NCBI GenBank assembly: GCA_900540785.1
Contig: UQHF01000028.1
Coordinates: forward strand, 1-47,342
Length of the DNA stretch: 47,342 bases
Direction: 5' to 3'
From: an uncultured Blautia sp.
GTDB lineage: Bacteria; Bacillota; Clostridia; Lachnospirales; Lachnospiraceae
The notes below the pieces were generated by a model. It made no database searches and had not been told where the DNA came from. It was given only the letters and a program-made list of their open reading frames with translations. Of this stretch, positions 23,308 to 31,500 are shown piece by piece; the first letter of the stretch is position 1; every line of letters starts with the position of its first letter. The position numbers and the translations under genes were made by a program.

Positions 23308-25062
23308 TCAATCCTCCGATGCTTCTTTTAACTGAGAAATATCCGGCTCTGCCATCAGGGAATAGTTTGTGTAGTATACAACAAATCCCGGCTTGGCTCC
23401 GCCCGGTTTTTTTACATGTTTTTTCTGAATATAGTCAATTTCTACTTTGGGGGCAGTACGTCCTTTGGAATAGTAGGCAGCAAGGCGCCCCGCTTCCTCA
23501 AAGGTGCGGTCAGGCAGCTCGCCGTCTTTTGTTTTTACAACCACATGGGAGCCTGCCATTTTTTTTGCGTGGAACCACCAGTCGTTTCCTGTTGCAAACT
23601 TAAAGGTGAGTTCATCATTCTGGAAATTGTTTTTTCCTACGTAAATGTCAAAGCCGTCGCTTGATATGTAGTGGAAGGGCTTTGATTTTGCCTGCATTTT
23701 TGCTCCTTTTTTGCCGGAGTAATGGCGTCTGATGTAGCCGTACTGGGTAAGCTCCTCTTTAATCTGGGCGAGGTCGCTCTCAGAACGGGCAATATCAAGG
23801 GCGTTGGAGATGGAGTCCAGATGTTCGATTTCGCTTTCTGTATCTGCAATCTGTGTGGTAAGCGCCTCTTCTGTACGTTTCAGCTTTGTGTACCTGTCAA
23901 AATATTTTTTAGAATTCTGGGCAGGGGTAAGCGTTTCATCAAGAGGAATGGTGATTTCCTCATTCGTATAGTAATTCAATGCCTGAAGAGACTTGCTTCC
24001 CTCCGGAAGATTGTATCCGTAAGTGTTGATCAGTTCCCCGTAAACCCTGTATTTTTCTTTTTTTGCCGTGTCCTTCATCTGTTTCTGCTGAAGAATCAGT
24101 TTTTTTCGGTTGCGCTCCAGGGCAGTCTGTACGATTTTTCGAAGATCTGCAGATTTCTGACGGATACGTGTCAGAATATTTTTTGACGCGTAATACGTTT
24201 CCAGCATAGAAGAAACACTGTCAAAGGAGACAGAATGATATTCCGGACCATACTGCTGAAAAAGAAATACGCCGTATTCTACAGGCTCTTCTCCCCGATA
24301 GATAATGTTCGGGGTAAAATTTCCTTCTTTTACATCTTCCATCATTCGCTGAAGCGTGTGATAGAGATGGATGCAGGAAACTTCGTTAAGGGACAGCATG
24401 GCGTCGTTTCCATCTATGGACGCCCGGTAACAAAGCTCTTCCGCGATAACAGGGCTTAATCCGGTAAGGGAGGAATAAAGCGCCTTTGCAGCAGAAACCG
24501 GTTTTTTGCATACGTGTTCCAGAAATTCTTCCTGTGTAATAGTAAGAGGGTTCCACTTATCCTGTGTTTTTGTGATAAAGTATTCTCTTCCGGGAAGGAC
24601 TTCACGTACAGAACTCATGTGGGAGGAAACGTGCTTGATGCTGTCAAGGATCATGTTTTTGTCATCACAGAAAATAAGATTGCTGTGTTTTCCCATAAGC
24701 TCGAGGATTAATACCTTTTTGCATGGATCTCCAAGCTCGTTTAAGTGTTCCAGATCAAATTCTACAACACGTTCCAGCCCCGGCTGCCGGATTCCTGCAA
24801 TCCTTGCGCTTCCGATATGTTTTCTTAAAAGCATACAGAAGTTTGGGGCAGTGAGGGGACTGATCTTGTTTTTTTCTGTGAAATATATAAGAGGAAGGGA
24901 GGCGCTTGCAGAGAGAAGAAGGCGTTTCTGACCTTCCGTGCCTCTGGCTGTGATCATAAGCTCGTCACCTTCCGGCTGCGCGATTTTATTGATACGCCCT
25001 CCGGCGAGATTATTATTTAATTCCCGGACCATTGCGGCGATGGTAATTCCGTCAAAAGCCAT
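23308..25062 (-). CDS. rqcH: Ribosome quality control factor RqcH (NFACT/Rqc2 family)
   Basis: A 584-residue NFACT-family protein, once annotated as fibronectin-binding protein FbpA. The NFACT-N start MAFDGITIAAMVRELNNNL and the LELMGKHSNLIF block are diagnostic. A central helical coiled-coil region (about 280-430) follows, then the NFACT-R domain YVGKNNFQNDELTFK with NDWWFHAKKMAGSHVVVKT. Bacterial RqcH binds obstructed 50S-peptidyl-tRNA complexes and adds C-terminal alanine tails that mark the chain for proteolysis. It is the first gene of a two-gene - strand operon with a downstream ABC-F gene. Confidence 0.94.
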   Translation of the reverse strand: MAFDGITIAAMVRELNNNLAGGRINKIAQPEGDELMITARGTEGQKRLLLSASASLPLIYFTEKNKISPLTAPNFCMLLRKHIGSARIAGIRQPGLERVVEFDLEHLNELGDPCKKVLILELMGKHSNLIFCDDKNMILDSIKHVSSHMSSVREVLPGREYFITKTQDKWNPLTITQEEFLEHVCKKPVSAAKALYSSLTGLSPVIAEELCYRASIDGNDAMLSLNEVSCIHLYHTLQRMMEDVKEGNFTPNIIYRGEEPVEYGVFLFQQYGPEYHSVSFDSVSSMLETYYASKNILTRIRQKSADLRKIVQTALERNRKKLILQQKQMKDTAKKEKYRVYGELINTYGYNLPEGSKSLQALNYYTNEEITIPLDETLTPAQNSKKYFDRYTKLKRTEEALTTQIADTESEIEHLDSISNALDIARSESDLAQIKEELTQYGYIRRHYSGKKGAKMQAKSKPFHYISSDGFDIYVGKNNFQNDELTFKFATGNDWWFHAKKMAGSHVVVKTKDGELPDRTFEEAGRLAAYYSKGRTAPKVEIDYIQKKHVKKPGGAKPGFVVYYTNYSLMAEPDISQLKEASED

Positions 25063-25086
25063 AACGATACTCCTTTCACGTAAATA

Positions 25087-25103
25087 CGCTGTTTAAAACA
25101 GCG
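25087..25103 (-). repeat. Perfect 8-bp inverted repeat in the rqcH leader
   Basis: CGCTGTTT (25087-25094) and AAACAGCG (25096-25103) are separated by a single base. As RNA the one-base loop would force opening of the top pairs; as DNA it could be an operator. It lies between the rqcH -10 box and the start codon. Confidence 0.5.
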
Positions 25104-25120
25104 CAGGATCATTGCTCTTT

Positions 25121-25129
25121 AGTATAACA
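25121..25129 (-). promoter_or_regulatory. Extended -10 promoter of rqcH
   Basis: On the - strand, TGT precedes TATACT (25126-25121), giving an extended -10. No good -35 box is visible at 17 bp. Confidence 0.5.
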
Positions 25130-25143
25130 CATGAAAAAAGGGT

Positions 25144-25172
25144 TTGACTAGGGTTTTAGAATGAATTATAAT
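25144..25172 (+). promoter_or_regulatory. Promoter of the yicC-cinA housekeeping operon
   Basis: TTGACT (25144-25149) and a perfect TATAAT (25167-25172) are separated by 17 bp, about 35 nt before the first gene. Confidence 0.85.
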
Positions 25173-25206
25173 AAATCTGTATGTAAAGTTGCCAAGGAGA
25201 CAGACG

Positions 25207-26085
25207 ATGATTAGAAGTATGACCGGCTTTGGCCGTGCGGAAGTAATAACCAGTGAGCGGAAAATCACAGTAGAACTGAAATCCGTAAATCACAGGTATC
25301 TGGATATGAATATCAAGATGCCGAAAAAGCTGAGTTTTTTTGAAGGTGAGATCCGCAGCCTGATGAAAACTTATATACACAGGGGAAAAGTAGACGTATT
25401 TATTACCTATGAGGATTACACCCTGAATAAAGTAGTTTTAAAATATAATAAAGACCTTGCAGGAGAATATCTTGGCTATCTTAAGAGCATGGAAGAGGAT
25501 TTCAATTTGAAGAATGACGTTTCCGTATCTTCTCTTTCAAGGTATCCGGAAGTATTCACTATGGAGGAACAGTCTGTAGATGAAGATGCGCTCTGGGGCT
25601 ATCTGGAACCGCCTCTTCGGGAAGCGTGCGAACATTTTGTAGAGACAAGAAAGCGCGAAGGAGAGAATTTAAAGAAGGACCTTCAGGAAAAACTGGACGG
25701 TCTTGACAGAGAAGTGGTTCTTGTACAGGAACGCTCTCCTGAGGTTGTAAAGGCATACAGAGAGAAGCTTGAGGCAAAGACAAAAGAACTTCTTTCTGAC
25801 AGTCAGATAGACGATTCCCGTATTGCTGCAGAAGTAGTGCTGTTTTCCGATAAAATATGCAACGATGAGGAAACAGTGCGTTTAAGAAGCCATATCCAGG
25901 GGATGAAAAAAATGCTGGAAGAGGATGAAGGCATCGGAAGAAAACTGGATTTCATGGCGCAGGAGATGAACCGGGAAGCGAATACGATTCTGTCGAAATC
26001 AAACGATCTGACTATTTCCAATATAGCCATTGATTTAAAGACAGAAATCGAGAAAATCAGAGAACAGATCCAGAATATTGAATAA
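25207..26085 (+). CDS. YicC/YloC-family endoribonuclease
   Basis: A 292-residue YicC-family protein with the N-terminal hallmark MIRSMTGFGRAE and VELKSVNHRYLDMNIKMP. The C-terminal DUF1732 segment includes GRKLDFMAQEMNREANTI, then SNDLTISNIAIDLKTEIEKIREQ. Family members are oligomeric endoribonucleases acting in RNA turnover. The ATG at 25207 with AAGGAGA 6 nt upstream is chosen; it gives the usual family start and length. It heads the conserved cluster with remA, gmk and rpoZ. Confidence 0.92.
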   Translation: MIRSMTGFGRAEVITSERKITVELKSVNHRYLDMNIKMPKKLSFFEGEIRSLMKTYIHRGKVDVFITYEDYTLNKVVLKYNKDLAGEYLGYLKSMEEDFNLKNDVSVSSLSRYPEVFTMEEQSVDEDALWGYLEPPLREACEHFVETRKREGENLKKDLQEKLDGLDREVVLVQERSPEVVKAYREKLEAKTKELLSDSQIDDSRIAAEVVLFSDKICNDEETVRLRSHIQGMKKMLEEDEGIGRKLDFMAQEMNREANTILSKSNDLTISNIAIDLKTEIEKIREQIQNIE

Positions 26086-26100
26086 AGAAGGTAAATACAG

Positions 26101-26373
26101 ATGGCAAAGCTGATAAATATAGGGTTCGGCAATGTGGTAAATTCGCAGAAGATCGTGGCTGTGGTAAGCCCGGACGCCGCACCGGTAAAGCGTATGGTAC
26201 AAAGCGTAAAGGGAACGAGAACTTTAATTGACGCCACTCAGGGAAGAAAGACAAAGGCGGTAATTGTAACCTCTGACGATTATCTTGTTCTTTCCGCCCT
26301 GCAGCCGGAGACCATTGCCAGAAGATTTGCAGAAATATATGATTATGAAGAAAGGGGAGAGGTGCATGAGTAG
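26101..26373 (+). CDS. remA: RemA-like extracellular matrix regulator (DUF370)
   Basis: A 90-residue DUF370 protein closely resembling RemA of Bacillus: INIGFGNVVNSQKIVAVVSP, the basic block near PVKRMVQ, and LIDATQGRKTKAVIV. RemA forms ring oligomers that bind repeated DNA sites and activates biofilm-matrix and osmoprotection genes in Bacillus; the targets here are unknown. It lies between yicC and gmk, as in many Firmicutes, and its 3' end overlaps gmk by 8 bp. Confidence 0.92.
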   Translation: MAKLINIGFGNVVNSQKIVAVVSPDAAPVKRMVQSVKGTRTLIDATQGRKTKAVIVTSDDYLVLSALQPETIARRFAEIYDYEERGEVHE

Positions 26374-26986
26374 AGGAGTTTTAGTTGTAGTATCCGGTTT
26401 TTCCGGAGCGGGAAAAGGGACGGTTATGAAACGCCTGCTGGAAAAATACGATAATTACGCATTATCCATCTCAGTGACCACAAGAAAGCCGCGCCCTGGC
26501 GAGGAGGACGGAAGAGAATATTTTTTCCGCACGAAAGAAGAGTTTGAAAAGTTTATAGAGGAAGATGCTCTGATCGAGTATGCGCAGTATGTGGAGAATT
26601 ATTACGGCACTCCCCGTTTTTACGTGGAAGAACAGCTTGCTGCAGGAAAAGACGTGATTTTGGAAATTGAGATACAGGGCGCAATGAAGGTAAAAGAGAA
26701 AAATCCTGAGGCAGTTCTTGTATTTGTAACGCCTCCTACTGTAGAGGAGCTGAAACGCCGTCTGACAGACAGAGGAACAGAAACGCCGGAGGTTATTGCA
26801 GAACGCCTTGCGAGAGCAAGCGAAGAGGCAGAGGGAATGCACCATTACGATTATCTGCTTGTTAATGATGTTCTGGAAGACTGCGTGGACGAGCTTCACA
26901 GGATCATTCAGAGCGAACATGCCCGTTCCTGGAGAAATCAGGAATTTATTTCCAAAATCCAGGAAGAGTCCAGACAGTTTAAATAA
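26366..26986 (+). CDS. gmk: Guanylate kinase
   Basis: A 206-residue guanylate kinase converting GMP and ATP to GDP and ADP. The P-loop is GFSGAGKGT near residues 10-18; the GMP-binding region is SVTTRKPRPGEEDGREYFF and the following IEYAQYVENYYGTP. The ATG at 26366 overlaps the remA end and has AGGGGAGAGG upstream; an upstream in-frame ATG inside remA is rejected because the family starts right at this methionine. Confidence 0.96.
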   Translation: MSRGVLVVVSGFSGAGKGTVMKRLLEKYDNYALSISVTTRKPRPGEEDGREYFFRTKEEFEKFIEEDALIEYAQYVENYYGTPRFYVEEQLAAGKDVILEIEIQGAMKVKEKNPEAVLVFVTPPTVEELKRRLTDRGTETPEVIAERLARASEEAEGMHHYDYLLVNDVLEDCVDELHRIIQSEHARSWRNQEFISKIQEESRQFK

Positions 26987-27021
26987 ATAATGGTATTTTT
27001 ATTATTGAAAGGAGAACATAT

Positions 27022-27339
27022 ATGATACATCCATCTTATTCCGAGTTAATCGAGGCAATCAACACAAACACAGAGGACGACGACAACACAATGCTGATAA
27101 ACAGCCGTTATTCCCTCGTTCTTGCAACAAGTAAGCGTGCCCGTCAGATCATTGCAGGTTCTGAACCTATGGTAGAAGGCGCAGCAGGCAAAAAACCTCT
27201 TTCCATTGCCATTGACGAGCTTTATAAAGGAAAAGTAAAAATCCTTGAAGATATTCATGAAGAGGAAGAAACATCTGCAGAAGCAGCTTCTGAAAATACA
27301 GAAGAGGTAGCAGCAGAGGCAAAAACTCAGGAGGCGTAA
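27022..27339 (+). CDS. rpoZ: RNA polymerase omega subunit
   Basis: A 105-residue omega subunit. The conserved core is SRYSLVLATSKRARQI followed by KPLSIAIDELYKGKV. The last 25 residues are a Glu/Ala-rich acidic tail typical of Clostridial omega. Omega assists assembly of the beta' subunit. The gene keeps its usual place after gmk, with GAAAGGAG as ribosome binding site. Confidence 0.95.
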   Translation: MIHPSYSELIEAINTNTEDDDNTMLINSRYSLVLATSKRARQIIAGSEPMVEGAAGKKPLSIAIDELYKGKVKILEDIHEEEETSAEAASENTEEVAAEAKTQEA

Positions 27340-27347
27340 GAAAAAAG

Positions 27348-27368
27348 AAGGCTGCTTTATGCAGCCTT
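27348..27368 (+). terminator. Hairpin between rpoZ and rimO, weak terminator or processing site
   Basis: AAGGCTGC (27348-27355) and GCAGCCTT (27361-27368) form a perfect 8-bp stem with a 5-nt loop. The tail TGTGTAC is not a T-run, so read-through into rimO is expected. Confidence 0.5.
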
Positions 27369-27388
27369 TGTGTACATTAGGAGAACTT

Positions 27389-28726
27389 ATGAAATTATTA
27401 TTTGTATCATTAGGCTGTGACAAGAACCTTGTAGATTCCGAGGATATGCTTGGTGTTCTTACAAGAGCCGGGCATGAGATTGTAGACGATGAAAATGAGG
27501 CAGAGGCGATCATCATCAATACCTGCTGTTTTATTCACGATGCCAAAGAGGAGAGTGTGGAAACCATACTGGAGATGGCAGAATACAAAAAGGCAGGAAC
27601 CTGTAAGGTCCTCATTGTAACAGGGTGTATGGCGCAGAGATATAAACAGGAGATTATTGAAGAAATTCCGGAGGTGGACGCGGTTCTCGGCACAACTTCC
27701 TACGGAGAGATCTTAAAAGCTGTAGAAGAAGCCGTGGCAGGACGTCATTATCAGGAGTATAAGGATATTGATTATCTTGTGCCGGATCAGGGAAAACGTG
27801 TGCTGACAACAGGCGGTCACTTTGCTTACTTAAAAATTGCAGAAGGCTGCGACAAGCACTGTACTTACTGTATTATTCCAAAGCTTCGCGGAAAGTTTCG
27901 AAGCGTTCCAATGGAGCGCCTGATCCGTCAGGCAGAAGAACTGGCAGAGCAGGGGGTAAAAGAGCTGATCCTTGTAGCCCAGGAAACCACTCTTTACGGA
28001 AAAGATTTATATGGAGAAAAGTCTCTTCACCGTCTTTTGAAAGAACTTTGTAAGGTAAAGGGAATCCGCTGGATCCGTATTTTGTACTGTTATCCGGAGG
28101 AGATTTATGACGAATTGATCCAGACTATGAGGGAAGAGCCGAAAATCTGTCATTATCTTGATCTTCCGATCCAGCATGCAAGCGATGCGGTATTAAAGAG
28201 AATGGGAAGAAGGACAACACGAAAAGAGCTGACAGAGAAAGTTCAGAAGCTTCGGGAGGAAATCCCGGATATTGTGCTTCGTACGACTCTGATCACCGGA
28301 TTTCCGGGAGAGACAGAGGAAGATCATGAGACTTTGATGGAATTTGTGGACGAAATGGAATTTGATCGACTTGGAGTCTTTACTTATTCAGCAGAAGAGG
28401 ATACTCCGGCAGCTTCTATGGAGGGACAGATTCCGGAGGAAGTAAAAGAAGAGAGAAGAGACGCTCTTATGGAACTTCAGCAGGAGGTTTCCTATGATAA
28501 GGGAACGGAGCGTATCGGTCAGGAGCTTCTTGTAATGATAGAAGGAAAAGTTTCCGGAGAAAGCGCCTACATTGCGAGAACTTACGGAGATGCCCCGAAG
28601 GTTGACGGATATATTTTTGTACAGACAGGCGAGCTTCTTGTGACAGGCGACTTTGCAAGAGTCCGTGTAACCGGGGCAATGGAATATGATTTGATAGGAG
28701 TGTTGGCAGATGAATACACCGAATAA
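27389..28726 (+). CDS. rimO: Ribosomal protein uS12 methylthiotransferase RimO
   Basis: A 445-residue radical-SAM methylthiotransferase that modifies an aspartate of ribosomal protein S12. It shows the RimO-specific start VSLGCDKNLVDSE and the N-terminal cluster cysteines (also in NTCCF and TGCMAQ). The radical-SAM motif CDKHCTYC has three cysteines, and RFRS-type GKFRSVPME follows. A TRAM domain fills the last 65 residues. The ATG at 27389 follows TTAGGAGAA; an in-frame ATG at 27359 lies in the upstream hairpin and is rejected. It overlaps pgsA by 17 bp. Confidence 0.95.
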   Translation: MKLLFVSLGCDKNLVDSEDMLGVLTRAGHEIVDDENEAEAIIINTCCFIHDAKEESVETILEMAEYKKAGTCKVLIVTGCMAQRYKQEIIEEIPEVDAVLGTTSYGEILKAVEEAVAGRHYQEYKDIDYLVPDQGKRVLTTGGHFAYLKIAEGCDKHCTYCIIPKLRGKFRSVPMERLIRQAEELAEQGVKELILVAQETTLYGKDLYGEKSLHRLLKELCKVKGIRWIRILYCYPEEIYDELIQTMREEPKICHYLDLPIQHASDAVLKRMGRRTTRKELTEKVQKLREEIPDIVLRTTLITGFPGETEEDHETLMEFVDEMEFDRLGVFTYSAEEDTPAASMEGQIPEEVKEERRDALMELQQEVSYDKGTERIGQELLVMIEGKVSGESAYIARTYGDAPKVDGYIFVQTGELLVTGDFARVRVTGAMEYDLIGVLADEYTE

Positions 28727-29249
28727 ATTAACGGTAGCAAGAATGATCATGGTTCCTTTTCTTGTGATTTTTATGCTCACAGGCTGGGGCGGAGAAGCGA
28801 ACCGGTATATTTCTTTTGGGATTTTTGCTGCGGCAAGCATTACAGACTGGTTTGACGGCTATCTGGCAAGAAAACATAATCTTGTGACGAATTTCGGAAA
28901 ATTTATGGACCCGCTTGCAGACAAGCTTCTTGTATGCTCTGCGCTGATCTGTCTGATCGAGATGAAGCGCCTGGAAGCCTGGGTTGTCATTGTGATTATT
29001 GCAAGAGAATTTATCATCAGCGGATTCCGCCTGATCGCGGCAGAAAACGGCGTGGTCATTGCAGCAAATTACTGGGGAAAATTTAAGACGGTATCTCAGA
29101 TGATCATGATCATTCTTCTGATTCTCAATCTGGGTGGAATCTGGAGCGTAGTGGAGGAAATCTTTGTCTGGCTGTCTGTTGCCCTCACTGTGATTTCTCT
29201 TTTAACTTATATTTTACAGAACAGAAAGGTTCTGTCCATGCAGGAATAA
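28710..29249 (+). CDS. pgsA: CDP-diacylglycerol-glycerol-3-phosphate 3-phosphatidyltransferase
   Basis: A 179-residue membrane enzyme that makes phosphatidylglycerol phosphate, the precursor of phosphatidylglycerol and cardiolipin. The CDP-alcohol phosphotransferase motif is complete: DGYLAR, eight residues, G, then KFMDPLADK with both catalytic aspartates. Four or more membrane spans follow. Its start lies within the end of rimO, indicating translational coupling. The cardiolipin synthase that would use its product is encoded 11 kb away at 40400. Confidence 0.95.
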   Translation: MNTPNKLTVARMIMVPFLVIFMLTGWGGEANRYISFGIFAAASITDWFDGYLARKHNLVTNFGKFMDPLADKLLVCSALICLIEMKRLEAWVVIVIIAREFIISGFRLIAAENGVVIAANYWGKFKTVSQMIMIILLILNLGGIWSVVEEIFVWLSVALTVISLLTYILQNRKVLSMQE

Positions 29250-29271
29250 TACCTGGCAGAAAGGAGTACCA

Positions 29272-30540
29272 ATGATTACAGAATTTATATCCGTGGGTAC
29301 GGAAATTTTATTGGGAAACATTGTAAATACGAACAGCGCATATCTTTCAGAAAAATGTGCGCTGCTTGGACTTTCCGTATATTATCAGACGGTAGTGGGT
29401 GATAATGAAGAGAGAATGAAGGAGACGATCCGCACGGCGCTTGAACGCTCTGATGTTGTAATTCTCACAGGAGGTCTTGGACCAACAGAGGACGACATCA
29501 CCAAGGAAGTGACGGCAGAAGTGATGGGGCTTCCTCTTGTGGAAGATGCCCATTCCAGAGAGCGCATAGAAGCCTACATGAAGCAGTACGAAAAAAATGA
29601 TAAAAAGCGCAGGATCACTTCCAATAATTATAAGCAGGCTCTTGTTCCGGAGGGAGCCCTTGTTCTGGATAATCACAATGGAACGGCTCCGGGACTGATC
29701 ATCGAAAAAAACGGCAAAACCGCGATTCTTCTTCCAGGACCTCCAAACGAGATGAAGCCAATGTTTGAGGACGAGGTATATCCTTTCCTTCGAAAAAAAC
29801 AGCCGGAAATCATTTATTCTCAGATGGTAAAAATATGCGGCATCGGAGAAAGTCAGGTGGCGGAAGAAATCCAGGATTTAATTGAGAGCCAGACGAATCC
29901 GACGATCGCCCCTTATGCCAAGACAGGAGAAGTGCATCTTCGCATTACAGCAAAGGGCGCAGATGAAAAAGAATGTAAAAAGATGATCAAGCCGGTTGTG
30001 CGGGAACTGAAAAAACGCTTTGGAAAAAATATCTTTGCAACAGAGGAAAACAAAACTCTGGAAGAAGCGGTAGTGGATATGTTAAAAGACCAGAATCTTG
30101 GACTTGCCCTTGTAGAATCCTGTACAGGAGGCGCAGTGGCGTCAAGAATCGTAAACGTTCCGGGAGCGTCACAGGTATTTTCACATGGATATGTAACTTA
30201 CAGCAATAAGGCGAAGCGCAAATGTGTGGGAGTGAAAAAATCCACTCTGAAAACAGAGGGAGCTGTCTCTGCAAAATGTGCAAAGGAAATGGCAAAAGGC
30301 GGCTGCATAGTTTCCGGCGCAGATATTTGTCTTTCTGTTACAGGGCTTGCGGGACCGGACGGCGGCACAAAGGAAACGCCTGTAGGAACTGTATTTATGG
30401 GTTGCTGCTATAATGGAAAAGTTGAGACACGGGAATTTCATTTTACAGGAAACAGAGGAAAAATAAGAGAGCAGGCAGCAGCACACGCACTTGTAATGTT
30501 AAGAGAGTGCATTATGGAAGGAATATACAGAAAAGACTGA
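29272..30540 (+). CDS. cinA: CinA-family competence/damage-inducible protein (NMN amidase and ADP-ribose pyrophosphatase)
   Basis: A 422-residue full-length CinA. The N-terminal MoCF-type domain has ISVGTEILLGNIVNTNS and LTGGLGPTEDDITKEV. The C-terminal amidase domain (from about 265) has LGLALVESCTGGAVASRIVNVPG and the ending VTGLAGPDGGT. CinA proteins salvage pyridine nucleotides by deamidating nicotinamide mononucleotide, with a pyrophosphatase activity in the N-terminal part. It is the last gene of the operon, with a terminator 5 nt after its stop. Confidence 0.95.
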   Translation: MITEFISVGTEILLGNIVNTNSAYLSEKCALLGLSVYYQTVVGDNEERMKETIRTALERSDVVILTGGLGPTEDDITKEVTAEVMGLPLVEDAHSRERIEAYMKQYEKNDKKRRITSNNYKQALVPEGALVLDNHNGTAPGLIIEKNGKTAILLPGPPNEMKPMFEDEVYPFLRKKQPEIIYSQMVKICGIGESQVAEEIQDLIESQTNPTIAPYAKTGEVHLRITAKGADEKECKKMIKPVVRELKKRFGKNIFATEENKTLEEAVVDMLKDQNLGLALVESCTGGAVASRIVNVPGASQVFSHGYVTYSNKAKRKCVGVKKSTLKTEGAVSAKCAKEMAKGGCIVSGADICLSVTGLAGPDGGTKETPVGTVFMGCCYNGKVETREFHFTGNRGKIREQAAAHALVMLRECIMEGIYRKD

Positions 30541-30543
30541 CGT

Positions 30544-30577
30544 ACAGCCCCATGAGTTCATGGGGCTGTTGTTTTTC
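30544..30577 (+). terminator. Terminator of the yicC-cinA operon
   Basis: ACAGCCCCA (30544-30552) and TGGGGCTGT (30561-30569) form a perfect 9-bp stem with an 8-nt loop, followed by TGTTTTT. Confidence 0.9.
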
Positions 30578-30578
30578 C

Positions 30579-30851
30579 TTATTTTATCATCTTCATCATA
30601 CTTACAATCCTGTCAATTTTTGCTGTCTCCTCAGGAGATTTCCCCATTTTCATGACCTCAAGGATAGCAGAAATTTCCTGCTGGTTAAAATGAAGCCCAT
30701 TACTTTTTCCCTGATTGGCAGACTGCATGAGAAAGGGAAGAAGGTCGGAAGGACTCATACCGGAACCTTTCTGTGCAAGTCCCTGGAGCATGGAGAGCTT
30801 TTCCGGGTCGATGCCGGAAAGCTTTGGATTATTTTTCAGGTCTTCGTTCAT
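30579..30851 (-). CDS. Hypothetical small protein (90 aa)
   Basis: Unrecognised. Ninety residues, helical in appearance and Met-rich: DPEKLSMLQGLAQKGSGM, DLLPFLMQSANQGKS, and a C-terminal SPEETAKIDRIVSMMKMIK. No cysteine, no signal peptide, no membrane span. GGAGGA lies 9 nt before the ATG. It follows another small hypothetical gene by 16 bp on the same strand, so the two are probably one operon. The repeated short helices suggest a protein-protein interaction module; the function is unknown. Confidence 0.7.
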   Translation of the reverse strand: MNEDLKNNPKLSGIDPEKLSMLQGLAQKGSGMSPSDLLPFLMQSANQGKSNGLHFNQQEISAILEVMKMGKSPEETAKIDRIVSMMKMIK

Positions 30852-30867
30852 AACGCAAAATCCTCCT

Positions 30868-31197
30868 TTATTTCATAAGCTGTGCCATTTGAAAGATTGC
30901 CATAGTATTTAAAATCTGGTCGAGCTGCTGCCGGCTTTTTCCGTAACAGAAGCGGCGAATGTCGTTTAAGGCATCGAGAGGGTCTGTCATATTAAGAGAA
31001 GCTGCATGAAGCTGGCTGTCCTGTTTTTGTCCGGAAAAGACAGAAATCGTATTGAAAAGCTCCTGCGCTTTGGCGTAAACAGAAAAGAGCTGCTGAGCTT
31101 TTGGCGGCAGATAAGGAACTGCTGCTTTTAGAAACTGAGTAGTATCACTTCCTGTAATCTGGTCGAGAGCTGTCTGAGAAAGAAAATCCTGTTCCAT
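30868..31197 (-). CDS. Hypothetical small protein (109 aa)
   Basis: Unrecognised. It begins MEQDFLSQTALDQITGSDT and contains PYLPPKAQQLFSVYAKAQEL and a C-terminal helix LDQILNTMAIFQMAQLMK. No signal peptide or membrane span is apparent. The ATG at 31197 with AAAAGGA upstream is preferred over an ATG at 31218 that has no ribosome binding site. It and the next small gene form a - strand pair, and both end in Met/Leu/Lys-rich helices (MAIFQMAQLMK and SMMKMIK), which hints that they interact or are distant duplicates. That is an inference only. Confidence 0.7.
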   Translation of the reverse strand: MEQDFLSQTALDQITGSDTTQFLKAAVPYLPPKAQQLFSVYAKAQELFNTISVFSGQKQDSQLHAASLNMTDPLDALNDIRRFCYGKSRQQLDQILNTMAIFQMAQLMK

Positions 31198-31262
31198 ATA
31201 AAATCCTTTTTCCTTCATTGTATGTTAAAAAAACAGAGAATATAACCGGAATAAAAGGTGTT

Positions 31263-31292
31263 TTGACTTCGGTGTCTGAAATTTCATATAAT
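31263..31292 (+). promoter_or_regulatory. Promoter of the 50-residue protein gene
   Basis: TTGACT (31263-31268) and a perfect TATAAT (31287-31292) at 18-bp spacing, 27 nt before the ATG at 31319. Confidence 0.75.
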
Positions 31293-31318
31293 ATACAAAG
31301 AAGATATTGGAGAGCCCT

Positions 31319-31471
31319 ATGGAAAAGAAACTGGAAAAAGAAAAAGGAAGAAAAACAGGAAAGCTTGTGATAGAGGGGAATGCCTTTTATGAACTGGACA
31401 CGGAATGTCTGGAAAAAAAGAAAAAGCATCAGAGATTTCAGGAGCAAAAGAAAAGGAGGCAGAGGAGTTAA
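31319..31471 (+). CDS. Small highly basic hypothetical protein (50 aa)
   Basis: A 50-codon gene with a good promoter and GGAGAG 5 nt upstream. The protein is Lys/Arg/Glu-rich: MEKKLEKEKGRKTGKLV, a middle segment IEGNAFYELDTECLE, and a C-terminus ending KKRRQRS. The charged ends around a short hydrophobic core look like a nucleic-acid or ribosome binding peptide, but no family is recognised. Its stop codon lies in the loop of a hairpin that also ends the convergent Cys-rich gene. Confidence 0.65.
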   Translation: MEKKLEKEKGRKTGKLVIEGNAFYELDTECLEKKKKHQRFQEQKKRRQRS

Positions 31472-31480
31472 GCCTCTGCC
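31444..31480 (-). terminator. Terminator of the Cys-rich gene
   Basis: GGCAGAGG (31458-31465) and CCTCTGCC (31473-31480) form a perfect 8-bp stem. On the - strand it is followed by TCCTTTTCTTTT, giving an intrinsic terminator. The + strand side has no T-run. The stem includes the last codons and stop of the 50-residue gene. Confidence 0.75.
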
Positions 31481-31500
31481 CCACTGTTCAGAACTGGAAA

